This document shows positions 10,796-22,830 of a stretch of 64,000 nt of DNA, piece by piece; within the stretch, counting starts at the first letter, position 1, and each line of letters starts with the position of its first letter. The position numbers were made by a program, and so were the translations under genes. The notes beneath the pieces were generated by a model that made no database searches, had not been told where the DNA came from, and saw only the letters and a program-made list of their open reading frames with translations. Source of the stretch: Epiperipatus broadwayi (lineage: Eukaryota > Onychophora > Udeonychophora > Euonychophora > Peripatidae); NCBI GenBank assembly GCA_028023455.1, contig JAQFVV010006203.1, positions 11,068,876 to 11,132,875 on the forward strand. The letters are read 5' to 3'.

Positions 10796-12251
10796 TGAAA
10801 TCTAGCATAATCTTACTCAATTTAATTACACAATTGGCATAAGATGGTAAAATGGAACCACTTCCATGTATTCCCTAAGTTATTAGAATGATAAAAGTTG
10901 GATAATGCCATTTGCAGCATTCCACATCAAATTCGTAGAGATGTTTTAACAGCAGTTAAGAGTGATTCTATTTTAATTTACTTAAATCAGTTTGATGATG
11001 ATGTAAAATAAAACATTAATTATATTTATTATAGATGGCATTACTTGCTAAACTTAATATTAAAGTAAGATTTTCACAGATAAAAGTCATAAACAGATCT
11101 TTTAGATTTCTAAGTATATATAGTTAATTAGCTATTACATAACAACATTATTCTAATATTTTCTAGATGACACCCACAATGGTTCAGATAGTGGAAGTTA
11201 TTCAAGATATTGCAGAGATACTGGGGGAAAAAACATTTTTCTTTTCTGTTTATGAATATTTCTGAAAACAATGTTTTGATTTTGACATCAATGCAAAATT
11301 GGTTTGAACAACCTCCCTACTCAGTAGCGGCATTGATATTAACAAAAATGCACTATTCTCATGAAAAAGTCCAATATATATATATAAACAATATGTATGT
11401 TAGGTTTTTACCTAAAAATAGTTTAACTAGATAATAATTATTAATACCAGGTCTAATAATTTAATTTTAATTTTTAGATAAAACAGTTAAAAATATCCTA
11501 TATGAGAGGTACTACAGTATTCTTTTACAGAAAAATAGTAAAAATTAATATATGATTTATAAGATTTCTTATTTTGAGTTGATAGGAAATACTATAGTTT
11601 TTCTTTAGTTTTATACCGCCTGGCTAAAAATTACTAAAAATCTATTTATTTAACAATAAATAGATCTTTAGCTGATTTGTTATATATATTATACTACTTT
11701 TAAAAAATATTAATTTTGCTTTTAAATTTTTACTGACCATAAATGGCAGGTTAATACATTATTTACTAGACTGCTAGATTATTTATAAATGTATGCAATT
11801 GAAAAATAAAGACTGTTCATTATAATATTGTCTGAAATAAATTAGAACAATATAATTGAAATTTATATTCTTGTAAAATGAAGCAAATTCTTGATAAATG
11901 ATGTTAGATATATTTAAAAGAGATAACACTTTCATAAATTTAGGTTTTGAATTTATAGTTTTAGTTTCGTTAACATGCATCTTAATGATGCCAGACTTTA
12001 TTAAAGTTTATGATGTACGTTTAAATTGAAAGATTAGAATAAATTATATTAAGAGAGTAGTAAGTAATGGTTTACTATAATCAAATATCGCATGGTTGCA
12101 TGACTGCTACTTAATTATTCTGTTTTTGAGCAAAGAACATAAAACATGCATATATATATATATAAGTAATGCTGCTTTATTGCTATTTAACTTTTTTTTT
12201 TAATAAGGTTATCAAACAGTTCATTTCATAATCATATACTTTATAGTGCAA
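10796..12251. other. AT-rich interval, no gene seen
   Basis: No credible gene. Frames at 11210-11434 and 11783-11980 lack any family resemblance. A short (TA)n run lies at 12150-12165. Confidence 0.45.
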
Positions 12252-12475
12252 TCATTCATCATTTTCAAACCACTGAGTGGAACTACTGTATGGAGAGTTT
12301 TGCCTGTTTTCATTCATCATTTTCAAACATTCCCATATAAATTCATTGTAAGATGGTTTCTCCGAGTTTAATTCATTTCTTCTTCACATGTATCCAGCAA
12401 ATTTCCTTATTTCATCATGACCAACTCATACATTTTTTAATAGATCTTTTACAATCTCTAGGGATTCATCTTAAA
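12252..12475 (-). mobile_element. RTE-like LINE 3' fragment, interrupted
   Basis: Resembles the 3' end of the LINE at 4954-8160 (reading GTAAGATGGTTTCTCC, then the CACATGTATCC and TTTTACAATCTC regions). It is interrupted by a 40-bp piece at 12271-12310. Confidence 0.65.
12271..12310. mobile_element. 40-bp family II end fragment with 18-bp flanking duplication
   Basis: The insert reads CACTGAGTGGAACTACTG and ends GGAGAGTTTTGCC plus a short tail, matching the terminus of hammerhead family II (compare 39267-39300). The 18-bp string CATTCATCATTTTCAAAC occurs on both sides (12253-12270 and 12311-12328), so a very short family II fragment appears to have inserted with a target duplication. Confidence 0.65.
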
Positions 12476-12590
12476 ATGCACACACACACATATATATGAT
12501 TTTGTCATGTCAAAAGAATGAAATGAGACATCTTTTGAATTATAACGAAAAGTATTTGTTTACAATTATTATAATTAAAAATTTATTAAA

Positions 12591-13265
12591 GTGATGTGAT
12601 ATGGCTACTCCTTTATCAAAGACAGGAATATCTCAGCCACTATGCCCAGAAAAACCTGTTAGCCACCTTACTTTCCCTTTTCATTCCCCACCCTAAAGTT
12701 TTTTCCATATTCTTCTCTATCCTACTTCATCCCATTTTCCACATCATTATCTATGTCAACTACATGGCCTTTATATCTAGATTTCCTTTATCTTTTTTCA
12801 AACCAGCATAAAAACCAAGAACCCACTTTCTGTATAATCACTTAGTTTATATTTATTGTCCCACAACTTTATTATTTGTACCCTTTCTGCTTATAAGCAT
12901 TTACATTCAATTAGCAGATGCCTAATATTTTCCATGCCTTCCTTACATAACGTGCAGACTAAATTATCCACATTTTTCCATTTATGTGTATATTTTATTG
13001 TTGCTAATGATCCTGTTCGTTCCTTAAACAGTAGACTACTTTCCTTGCTATTATCGTAAATTAACTCTCATCCAATATTCTGTTTACTTTTATATATATA
13101 TTTAGATTCTTTTTACTCTTCATACTAATTCTCTATCTCTCCAGTTCACTATTTTTTATTAATGCATCTATTCTTCTATTTTGTTGATGTGATGCACTGT
13201 GACTTTTCCTTATACGGAGTCAGGAATTTCTCAGCAACTATCCCCAGAGAAACCTGTTAGCACTT
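12591..13265 (-). mobile_element. LINE-B 3' fragment plus second 3' end
   Basis: On the minus strand this matches the 3' end of the LINE at 62745-64000, including the zinc-knuckle-like segment CTLCKEGMENIRHLLIECKC (about 13010-12880). Its 3' UTR, with CTAACAGGTTTTTCTGGGC, matches 35975-36325. The stretch 13191-13265 repeats only the last 70 bp of this family (TAACAGGTTTCTCTGG to GATGTGATGC), so two LINE-B 3' ends sit in tandem. Frames are broken throughout. Confidence 0.75.
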
Positions 13266-14767
13266 GAAATTTAAAATAAGAAACAACGCCCTCTAAAAAA
13301 AAAAACAAGGAAGACATTTTTTTAAATATATTTTAAAGTATATTAATGAAAAATAATAAATCGATGTAAATGTTACAGTTGCCATATATAAAATCAGAAT
13401 AATAAACAGATTGATTATTTATTCATTTAAAAAAAATTTTTTTTTTAAAAAATAAAACAACAGATTTGCTCATTACATACAAGAAAAAAATACATATATA
13501 GAAACAATGAAATAAATCAATATATCATAAGTTCACATTAATATTCAATACAAAGTACAGACTGCAAAAATTAATAAAATTAGTAAATGAACTTTTCTCC
13601 CCAAACCAATTACGTAATTTTGTTTTTTAAAATAATAAATGTCATTTAGTTTGTATTTAAAATAATAATATAGGGTTTTCTGATATTTAAATTCGGATTA
13701 TAAAGTATCATGTCTTTGTTACATACTAAAATGACGCTCTCTGATTTATGTTAGTTTTTTATGCAGAGCAGTCCAAAATTGTTGATGAAGAGAAATTATT
13801 ATATTAAAAACTCATTCAGATGTTCAGAAAAGAAGATAATGTAGCCACCTGCTTAGAATAAATGTTTCTCAATTTCAAGTCCGATTCAAAAAATATAACT
13901 GTTATTTAGTGAAATAAAAACAAAAATATGAATGAAAGCATTTAAGCATCTTCTAATTAGCTTAATATTTAATTAACATATAAGACGTTATACAATAGCC
14001 AAATTCTGAATTGTAAACTATAACAATACAAGTTTCTGTAATGTATTAATTATATAAATTGATTATACGATACGATGAATATAATTACTTTAGATATTAA
14101 TAGAAAGTAGATAATACAGTTCCTTTGTTATTGGTTGATGCGTCCTATCCCACTTTTTGTTACTATTCCTACAATATTTATTAGACCCTCACAATAAACT
14201 GTTTTGTGATTGACATGAACCCAATCACGGAATTATTATTTTATTTTAAGAGTAGGTGTAAAGAAGCATTTGTCCAAATGTTTTAGTAACTGCAAAAGAC
14301 AAATTTCTCAAACCATGAATTTTATTGATGAGAACTGGAGTTAAGATCCATAAGAGAAGTGTCATATTAATATTGCTATAAGATAAAAAATAAAATAAAA
14401 CAACCTTTAAATATTTTGCTGCAGGTCAAAATTTTTTCCAACACATTTCAAAGAGAAATAGTGAATGAAAAGGCATTTTTCTTTATCCTTGTTGATTGAA
14501 GGTTTCAATGGTGTTCCATTCATGTTTTACTAATTAAAAGTAGTTAAATACTTATTTGCAGACCAGTATTGGAGTATATTGATTAGTTAATATATAATAC
14601 TATATAATGTCACAATTATAATATATACATATATATTATCATCTAATTTAAAAAAATTCTAAGTCTATTTAAAATCTGAAAAAAAATCCATTTTTTGCCC
14701 CAAATCATGAAATATTAGAATCTGTTAAAAGGAAGTTGCCTTGACAACAGTTTGAGATTATTGAATG
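13266..14767. other. AT-rich interval, no gene seen
   Basis: About 1.5 kb without a recognised repeat or coding frame. Confidence 0.45.
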
Positions 14768-16417
14768 TTATTGCTATTGGGATTGTCTAAGTGTTGACTG
14801 GTTTTAATTATATATTGTAATAGAATGTGTTTACTGATCAGCAACAATAATAAATATAATAGTAAGTATAAACTGATTGATTAACAATGATATGTCCCTA
14901 AACTTAGGTAACCAAATTAATGATAAATAAAGCTGATTGTTGAATAAATGTCTTGCAGATTTGTTTTAGTAGCCTTAAACTTAATGAAACATATTATAAC
15001 TGAGAAGAGCTAGTGTGGGCTGCAAATATCTCATAGATCTGAGATGTTCTAAAATGCAACAATTAAAATTATGACTAAAGTAATTATGCACAACACATTT
15101 GGACAATCCAAAATATAATGAACTAAGTGCTGCATTTAGGCCACCAAAATATAACTAATAAATAAACTCACAAATATTTCTATGATGATTTAGATTTGCA
15201 TCTATGATGAATTCATAAAATTTGTAAGGCACCAATATGTCTTTGTTTAGCAGAAAAAATTCTATAAGTGATGATTTTCTTACTAATAGTATGAGATATA
15301 CAATTAACTATCTTAATAACAAAAGTAAATTGTGTAATAATTTTGTATAATAGAATGACTTGTGCAAGAGGTCAATCAATAGATACTTAGATTAATAATA
15401 AAAATATAAATTTATTAAAGTAATTGTTAACTCACTAAGGTGGCTAAGGCAATACCATAATTTTAATTCAACAACTGCAATCTAATATCAGTTAATGTAT
15501 ATTTATACTTTATCACTGCCTGATTAGAATTAGTAAATATGACCTGTAATTAAAATCTGTATCACATGCAGTCATAAAAGGGTTAATTACAGAGTTGCTC
15601 TCAGACAAAAAAAAAAAATGTAATGGAAATTTTTATTATTGTTATTTTTATATATATATATTATATCTTTCAAAACAAGTAATGTTTTATAATAATAATT
15701 ATTTATAATTTAAAGTACGTTATATGGAATATTAGTTATGTTTTAAGTTTGGTTTTTTTTTCTACAAAAAAAAATATGTTAATAAATGATTTGTTTCAAT
15801 TACTTGATTCTATACTATTTAAGTATATATTAAATAATAAAATAATATTGCATTAATAATTAAAATTATTAATAGAGAAGGAGATTTTGATAGATCTCTA
15901 TGGTAAGTTACCATTATGCTCTTGATTATTATTAACAGCTGAAATTTATTTGAGTAAATAATTCAAAGAAATTTGTCTATTAGTATTTATTACCAAGTTC
16001 AGCATATAATTTTGGTTTAAGCTTCATTATTCCATGGTGTCTTCTTCAGCATTTCCATTATAGCAAACACAAATGTAGAAGAACTTGAACAATTTTAATC
16101 ATTATATGACATCCAACTATTCCTCTTATTGGTATTACAATCCATGGTAAATCTAACACTTTAATAGCTTCACAACAGTTAGCAAAGTATGCATTGTCAT
16201 CCATTCCATTTTACTCATAAAGTTATTAAATGAGAAAAGTTTATGTTTCCCACCCTCCTACATGACTTTATATTCACAATGCATTATTTCTTAGTTATAA
16301 ATCCAGAATCTATTGGTAAAATATGTGAAAATAAAACAGCAATTTTAAAGAACAAAAGTATAATTATTCTTTTTACTGAACTTGTTTCCATCACTTAGTA
16401 ACAATAATAATGCAATC
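14768..16417 (-). repeat. probable 3' LTR of Ty3/gypsy element (copy A)
   Basis: Alignable, with many substitutions and small indels, to 23770-26170. Shared blocks include TCTATGATGAATTCATAAAA, TGAGATATACAATTAACTAT, GATTAGAATTAGTAAATATG and CTGAACTTGTTT. The pair flanks gypsy-type pol on the correct sides, so these are most simply long LTRs. The left part, TGTTATTGCTATTGGG to TTAATTATATA, also occurs at 47133-47180. No clean TG...CA ends or TSD could be fixed, so an independent repeat remains possible. Confidence 0.6.
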
Positions 16418-16645
16418 TTTTTATTATATATATATATATCCACAGATGGCGTTCTACCAAAAACACCGATCAAGCTTGAAATCATGATCTGAAAGTGGAA
16501 TTATAGTTAGGGATAGTGAATACTACTCTGACGTTTATGTAAACAAAACATACGCTTGATCAGTGTTTTTGGTAGAACGCCATCTGTGGACATAAATACA
16601 AGCGTTAGCAAGTTTTTTAACTTGCATTTTTGTTTTTCATATATA
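16418..16645. mobile_element. family III hammerhead element, rearranged copy
   Basis: A 37-bp inverted repeat (16439-16475 and 16554-16590, one mismatch), ending CCACAGATGGCG and CGCCATCTGTGG, is followed by TTTTGTTTTTCAT and a (TA)n run. The interior matches the element at 24990-25255 from the GAAATCA of the ribozyme onward (GACGTTTATGTAAA is shared). The 5' half of the ribozyme is missing and is replaced by an inverted copy of the element's 3' end. GAA, palindromic ATCATGAT and C (16478-16489) remain. Both family III copies sit in (TA)n tracts. Confidence 0.65.
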
Positions 16646-17289
16646 TATATTATTAGCTCAGGAATGTGAGATTCTACTTTTCTATCTTTAATAAAGTAAT
16701 TGTTATCATTTGATATAACTTAATAAAAAGATTTTATTTTTAATAAATAAACTATTCACTCTATATTTACCCAAATCATAAGTATATTTATTAAACATAG
16801 GATAGTTAATTGTTTTCTTTGTTTAGTCACTTATAAACTATATGGAGATAATAAATTATGATATGTGCATGTCCATATTCCCATCCATAATAAAAAATAA
16901 AGGAAATAATTATAAACAATTAACATAAGATCATCATTACTAATCAGTGTCATTCTATCAACAACTTATGAACAATTAAAGATATCATCACAATAATAAA
17001 CCAATACTTAAGTACAATTATGTGTCATATATTTTTAAAAAAATATTATTTCATAGTAAGGTTTCAAATTACACACATAATATGTTCCTTCGACATCTCT
17101 TGTTCTCCAGCAGAAATTCATTTCCCTGAATTTTTTAACTATTTTATATAGGCCCTCATGTAAAGGAAGAAAAATTATACTTATGTAATTCAGGTCTACA
17201 GACAAGGGTTTCTTTCACTATTACAAGATTACCCTCACTAGACTGACATGGTTTATCATTATCTCTCTTTTTTCTCTGTCTACCTGTTT

Positions 17290-17960
17290 TTATTCTTCTC
17301 TAATAATAGATAAAGGAGTCTTTATAAGAAAAGGATTATGTTTTCCAAAATATAGATGATTAGGTGAGTATCCTGTAGACTCATTGAAAATCCAATTAAT
17401 GTAATTTATAATTTGCTGAACTTGATTGACCCAATCTTAGTGGTTATAATTTACATAAACATGGAAAAGCCTATTCAGCTCCCTCATGATTCTTTCCCGA
17501 GGATTGAATTGCAGATTACAGATTTAAAGTTAAAACATGTTTGAGCCCTTGTTATCAATCCATTGTTTCCATTCTTGTGAAATAAATGGGGTACCATGAT
17601 TTGACAATTTATAATGTTAAGCTTTCCTATAAAAAGGAATTTGAGGTTTTGAAACTTGTCAATAGTAGATTTAGTATCCATCCTCCTAATAGGGTAAGCA
17701 GCAACATACTTGGAAAATATGTCTCAAGTAACAAGTAGATATTTGAATTGCCTAGAGGATGATATATAGGGGATCATGTGTTAGTTTGTCCACCACAGAT
17801 AGGCAGCCCTGCCAAAAATCAGTACAAAAAGTTATTTCCCCTCGATGATGACCCTGTTATCATAAGGAAAAATGCAGAGAATCTTTCACCCTGAAAGGTG
17901 ACCAAGGTATAAAAGAAACCTGTAACTCCAGATGTCTCAAACCATACCAAACAGATCTCC
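17290..17960 (-). pseudogene. Ty3/gypsy integrase relic
   Basis: Recognised from FKYLLVT and FSKYVAAYPI of the catalytic core (about 17760-17690). A later block reads RELNRLFHVYVNYN, then INYINWIFNESTGYSPNHLY (about 17500-17350), the typical distal integrase region with the ESTGYSP motif. Frames switch at least twice. The longest open piece is 17681-17484 (MDTKSTIDKFQNLKF...). The enzyme would join LTR cDNA to the host genome, but this copy cannot be functional. Confidence 0.75.
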
Positions 17961-18044
17961 AGACCTAAGAATAAATCAAAGAAAACTTAAAACTTTTTTT
18001 TCTCTTTCAGATAAACTGTATAAATCTATTTTAGAATTGTATCC

Positions 18045-18215
18045 CAGCTGATAAGTTAGCATTATTGGGTCATTCTCTGCACTGGCAGGGGTGGGCAATA
18101 CCAACTAAATAGTATGTATTTGCTCATATTATAACCTGCTAGTGCGGAGAATGGCTCTTGCATACTTTTTCCAGACCAACGCCAGCAATGGATGAGCCAA
18201 CATTAACAAAATGTT
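18045..18215. repeat. small hairpin element inside gypsy relic
   Basis: GTCATTCTCTGCACTGGCAG (18069-18088) pairs with CTGCTAGTGCGGAGAATGGC (18136-18155) around a spacer of about 45 bp containing GGTGGGCAATACC. It looks like a MITE or hairpin insertion. Exact ends and TSD were not resolved. Confidence 0.45.
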
Positions 18216-18812
18216 TTTATTATGCATCTGTACAATTTTATAATGTCAATAAATATATTTTTAAAATAAAATTGTATTTGATACTATGTTAGCTTATATA
18301 AACATCTATTAAATCATATATATATATACTAACATTATTTTACTTAATAATCATTGATTAGATAGGCAAAGAGATTTTTTTTCTCTTTTTTTTTGTTTGC
18401 TTATCTTTGGCTGTGAATGTTTCCATATTTAAAAAAAATAGTGTCAAAGAAATTTAATTTTATTATAATATTTTATATTGTTATGAAATTTAGTATTATA
18501 ATAAGAGGGGTTTCACGTAAGCAAAGAAAATGTAACTGATTAATTAAAATCAATTGATGATAAAAGAATGTAAAAATTAAATTCTAATTTTATAATTATG
18601 TAGGAAAAAGGGTGTCAAAACATGTAATTACTGTAGGATCAGATAAAATCAAAGACATTCGGAATTTAATTAAGAAATGCAATTAGTAAAATTTTAAAAT
18701 TAAACTAGATTGAGATTGATCAGCAAGATTTTTTTTAGATAGCAAAGAAAAGAATTGTCTCTAAGTTTAAAATTAATTTATCAATTTGGAAAGATCTGGA
18801 TTACCTTTGTTT

Positions 18813-18814
<2 letters not shown>

Positions 18815-18848
<34 letters not shown>

Positions 18849-18866
18849 GCATCAAGAAAGGTTTAG

Positions 18867-18904
<38 letters not shown>
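18815..18904. repeat. (TA)n with duplicated GGGGCA unit
   Basis: Two TA runs (about 18818-18845 and 18869-18902) are each followed by GGGGCA and a similar AAGAAAG.TTTAGTT string, which suggests a local duplication of a TA-containing unit. Confidence 0.7.
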
Positions 18905-18906
<2 letters not shown>

Positions 18907-19579
18907 GCAAAAGAAAGTTTTAGTTTTGTAAACTTTTTGTAAAGTTTTGTTTTTAAGCTGTTAAATTACATAATGCTATGACTAGTGAGTAGCTTACTGC
19001 AATTTTGCTGACCATCTCTGATGAAGCTGAGTATTGAGTTTCCTCATACTATCGAATGCTAGGTTGAAAAGTCTCTGCCTATTTGGCTTTTGTAATATGA
19101 TAGACTGTAGAACTCCAGCATAAGTTTTATTAAGAGACTTAGACTTTAAATATATTTGACAAATCTTTAATATCATTAAAATATTAGAATATAATTGTGG
19201 CCATTAGAATATCTGATGAAGAATGTATATAATCTTTCATAGATCTTAATGGCCATATAAACAGGGTATATACATGATGTTTTTGGCATAAAAATTGGGA
19301 AAAAAGTATCCTCCAATGGTCTTTATCTCACAGCACATTGTAATATAAAATATTATTAATTAACTGGTACCTTTCATGTATTCCTTAGATTTTGTTATAT
19401 GCCAGGTGATCAAATAAAAGTTTTTTCTCTAAATATAAAATAATATTCATATAATATAAATCTTTTTTGTATGACATTAAAATTTTTAGGTCAACTTCAA
19501 CTGAACTGTCTATTGTCTAAGATAAGACAAGGATAGTAGCATTTTCTGCTAAAGAGTGCTGTACAGCAAGCTTGACAGG

Positions 19580-19835
19580 ATTACAACTAAGAATGTTGGC
19601 AACTATATTTTTTGAACTCGGACAATAACAATATGGTATTTAATTTTTTGCAGGAAAAGACTCCAATGAATGAGTTGCTCATTAGTTTAGATAACTTTGT
19701 TTAAAAATTGCAAGCTTTTGTGATCAGTAATAACAGCTTCGGAGCTCAATAAAAATTTCTTAAACTTATTAAAACCCCAAACAGTGGCTAAAACTTCCTT
19801 TTCTGTTACACTGTAATTCAGATCAGCACCCCCAC
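19580..19835 (-). pseudogene. Ty3/gypsy RNase H relic
   Basis: Minus strand from about 19830. NYSVTEKEVLATVWGFNKFK (the conserved Glu region after Y-T-E-K-E), then VITDHKSLQFLN (catalytic Asp context) and QKIKYHIVI. RNase H removes the RNA strand after reverse transcription. The frame survives about 60 codons and then hits a stop. It lies directly downstream of the RT relic. Confidence 0.8.
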
Positions 19836-20039
19836 CCCAATGTTGTACTAATAAAATACATTACTCTGGATTGTTAATGATTGTTAATTTGAAAAAACAC
19901 AACTCCCCAGCCACAGGCCCTACTGTCTGATAAGTCATGATTTCTTAAGCATTTGAAAATGATCTCACTGTTGATATCTCCATTCCCGACTCTGGTCCTT
20001 TTGCAGTAATTTAACTAAGGGTTCAGTATCTTTAGCACA

Positions 20040-20790
20040 ATCCTTGTAAAATCAGCTATAAAAGTTACAGAGTTCCCCCCCAAATCTCAATTGCTTCCTA
20101 TTATTAGGGATAGAAAAATTCTCAATCTTCTGCATTTTGTCTGGATGAAGTTGGATTTCTGTCTTGTCTACTATATGCCCAAAAATGTTATTTTATCAAC
20201 AGCAAACTTACTCTTCTTCAAGTTAATCTTGATGTTTTTGTCATAACATTTCCATAGAAAACCTTTTAAATAGTAAAGATGATTATCTATATTGTAGGAG
20301 GCAATAACAACATCATCCATGTACATGACTATAATACTATTAATATGATCTGACAAATACATGATCCAAACATTTTATCAGCCTTACCCCACTATTAATC
20401 AAATCAAATGATATTCTTTGAAATAATACCAATATTCTTGATACTTAAATGTTATATATTTCCTGTCCTCAGGATCAAGGAATATTTGCCAGTAACTGGA
20501 TGTTAGTTTGACCATTATAAATATGGTTTTATCCTTAAACTTGATTAGAAGATTGTGTATTTATGGGGGCACCTCTCATACCAGTGATGCTGTTTAGATG
20601 TGTAGCATCCAATCATAGCTATAAGGGCCCATCTTTTGTTTAATGATTACTAATGGATTGTTATATGAAGAATCTTTTCAATAACACTCCATTCCAGTAT
20701 TTTTTCAATCTGCTTCTTTATCTCCTTATACTGGCATGGTACTGGATATGATCTACATTGATAATGCATTTCTTTCTTCACTCTAATACA
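20040..20790 (-). pseudogene. Ty3/gypsy reverse transcriptase relic
   Basis: Minus strand. A motif-A-type segment VKLTSSYWQIFLDPEDRKYI (about 20515-20455) is followed by YWYYFKEYHLI. The catalytic box VMYMDDVVIAS follows (about 20330-20295), then HLYYLKGFLWKC and KSKFAVDKITFLGI. The longest intact frame is 20362-20171. The segment before motif A (QIEKILEW, about 20720) is frame-disrupted. Clearly gypsy-type, from the YMDD box plus the FLG motif. Confidence 0.82.
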
Positions 20791-20994
20791 TATCCAAGTA
20801 TATTACTGGGTTTATCAGAAAATACCATTTGAGATTAAACCAGAATATCTTCTAAAGATCTAAGAATATCATGTATATAACCCTTCTTGGTTCTAAGCTT
20901 AGCTTTGATTTCATGAGACTCCACAATTTTTTTAACACATTCAATCTTTGGAGATGGAAAGTGTCACAATTGATAATGCTAATTTTCTCTTGAT

Positions 20995-21410
20995 TCAAGT
21001 AATAACATTCCTTTCATAATCTATGACACAGTTACAGAGGTACAGAAAATCAGAAGCTAAAATTATTTCCCCATGCATTACCAAAAATACATATTCTATA
21101 TCTCGGTGGCCAATTTTCAGACTACCCCATGTCTGTTTAGTGTGAAGTTTGTCTTTCTTTCCATTGACTATAATAACTTGGGGTTTCTTTAGAGATAATG
21201 GAGGAATATTAGGATTCATATTTAAAATCTCTGAAGAAATTGTTGATTAATAATAGAAATATGACTCCCTGTATTTATCAAAGCTTTATTATGGATTCTT
21301 TCTAGAATAATCATGATTAAAGGGCAGTTTTGAGTACAATCATTAATCACTTCTGGATCTTCCCCAACAATAAGATTTTTAAAACAGTTATAACATAATT
21401 TACATTAATT
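20995..21410 (-). pseudogene. gag zinc-knuckle end and aspartic protease relic
   Basis: Minus strand. CKLCYNCFKN (about 21400-21375) resembles a decayed nucleocapsid knuckle. It is followed by KALINTGSHISIINQQF (about 21300-21240), which aligns with the retroelement protease active site, though the catalytic Asp of DTGS is Asn here. A frameshift then leads into the open stretch 21219-20995, with WGSLKIGHRDIEYVFLV and ILASDFLYL, the distal protease fold. The D-to-N change alone would inactivate it. Confidence 0.65.
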
Positions 21411-21520
21411 TCATTGTTCCTTGTGGTATTTGTAGACTCCTGTGACCTTGGTTAGTTTTCCAAGTTTGATGATGGTACTGGAACATGCTTTGGTATCATT
21501 TCCCTTGCTATATCTCTTGG

Positions 21521-21930
21521 AGTTTTCCTGAGTGAACCATTCACAAGAAACTTGATGGTGAGTTATTTTTAATATTTTTTGAAAAGTTTTTGGTTTTTTA
21601 TTAGGGAATTATTTTTTTCTCTTTAATTTTTTATGGTTTTTTTTTTCTCCTTATTCCCATTTTAAGGGAAGGTGGGAAAAAAAACAACATTTTTGAATAT
21701 TTTTTTTTTTTGGTTTTTTTTGTATTTCTTTTTTTTAAAAATTGGTTATGAGTTCATTATATTTTTGAGGGGTTTTATTGTTAATTATAGGAAGGAATTT
21801 GGGGTGGGTTTTAATATTTTTACTTTAAAATAGAAGTTATAAGAAAAGAGCCAAAAACTGATATTTTTTAGGGGAAAAATAGGGGAAAATTTTTTCCTGA
21901 GTGAACCATTCACAAGAAACTTGATGGTGA
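21521..21930. repeat. low-complexity insert between 38-bp direct repeats
   Basis: TTTTCCTGAGTGAACCATTC and the following 18 bases occur twice (about 21521-21559 and 21890-21928). Between them lie about 330 bp of T-, G- and A-homopolymer-rich sequence with no other resemblance in the window except 47640-48480. It may be a real insertion with a long target duplication, or an assembly artefact. Confidence 0.6.
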
Positions 21931-22199
21931 AATCTCTTTACTCCAGAAATTATTTAATAAGAATTGGCAGTGGTCTCCCCAAAATTAAATGCCCTTCTGA
22001 ATAATGGCTCCCATCAATTCTTGGCAGACCTATATAAATGGTTGCTTGTGATAGCAACCTTCTCCCTGTCACTTAATCCATAAAAATAAAAAAAACAATT
22101 TTTGTCATTCTTGTAAGTTTGAGACTAATAAATTTATACATGGTATTATAACTTTCTACAGGCCGTTTTCTCTGTGGACATTGACATTAGTAATACCAT

Positions 22200-22830
22200 A
22201 ATAATAATTTAATATTTTTTCTTCATTTTGATAGAGCAATTATATTGGGTGATGATAGGATGTCACATTGAAGTGGTGATATTATAGTGTTACCTAGATC
22301 TTTTATGCTTTCATCACAAGGTTTTGTTAAGCTAATTTCAGATTTACTTATCTCATTTTGAAAATGATTCTTCATCTCTATAATACATTTTTTATCTTTA
22401 CCTGACAATCTACTTCCAAACCCTGTTTTACCATTTCCATTCCCTTTTCTTTATTGTTTTAAATCTTCTAGTTTTCTTTTTACTGAAATTATGCCCTCAA
22501 TTACTTTATTGAACTCAATTGGGTTAACCAAAAGGGATGAGTGGACTTTCAAATTATTTATCTCAGATTACCTTATCTAAATTAATGCCATACTTTCAAG
22601 GACTTTGTTCCATCTAAGTTTCTAAACTTTAGATGACTTTTCTCCATCTGAGTTTTTAAACTTTTGATTTTTTGCTTCTGTTTAAGTACTTCCTGACTTT
22701 GCTTCATTTCACTCATTAAGCTTTTAAACATGGTCATATAGGTTTATTTTGATTAGTTTTTTGATGTTACAGAGACTTTACTAATTTGTCTTCCCTATCT
22801 TAATATATCTAATTCTTTCTCATTTTCCAT
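22200..22830 (-). pseudogene. probable gag region of gypsy relic
   Basis: No gag family is recognised from sequence. It is assigned by position upstream of the knuckle/protease. The open stretch 22408-22223 is charged and hydrophilic (MSGKDKKCIIEMKNHF...), and the sequence above it is rich in Lys, Glu, Ser and Gln codons, with repeats of a KSLKTQMEK-like type that suggest a coiled coil. No complete frame remains. Confidence 0.35.
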
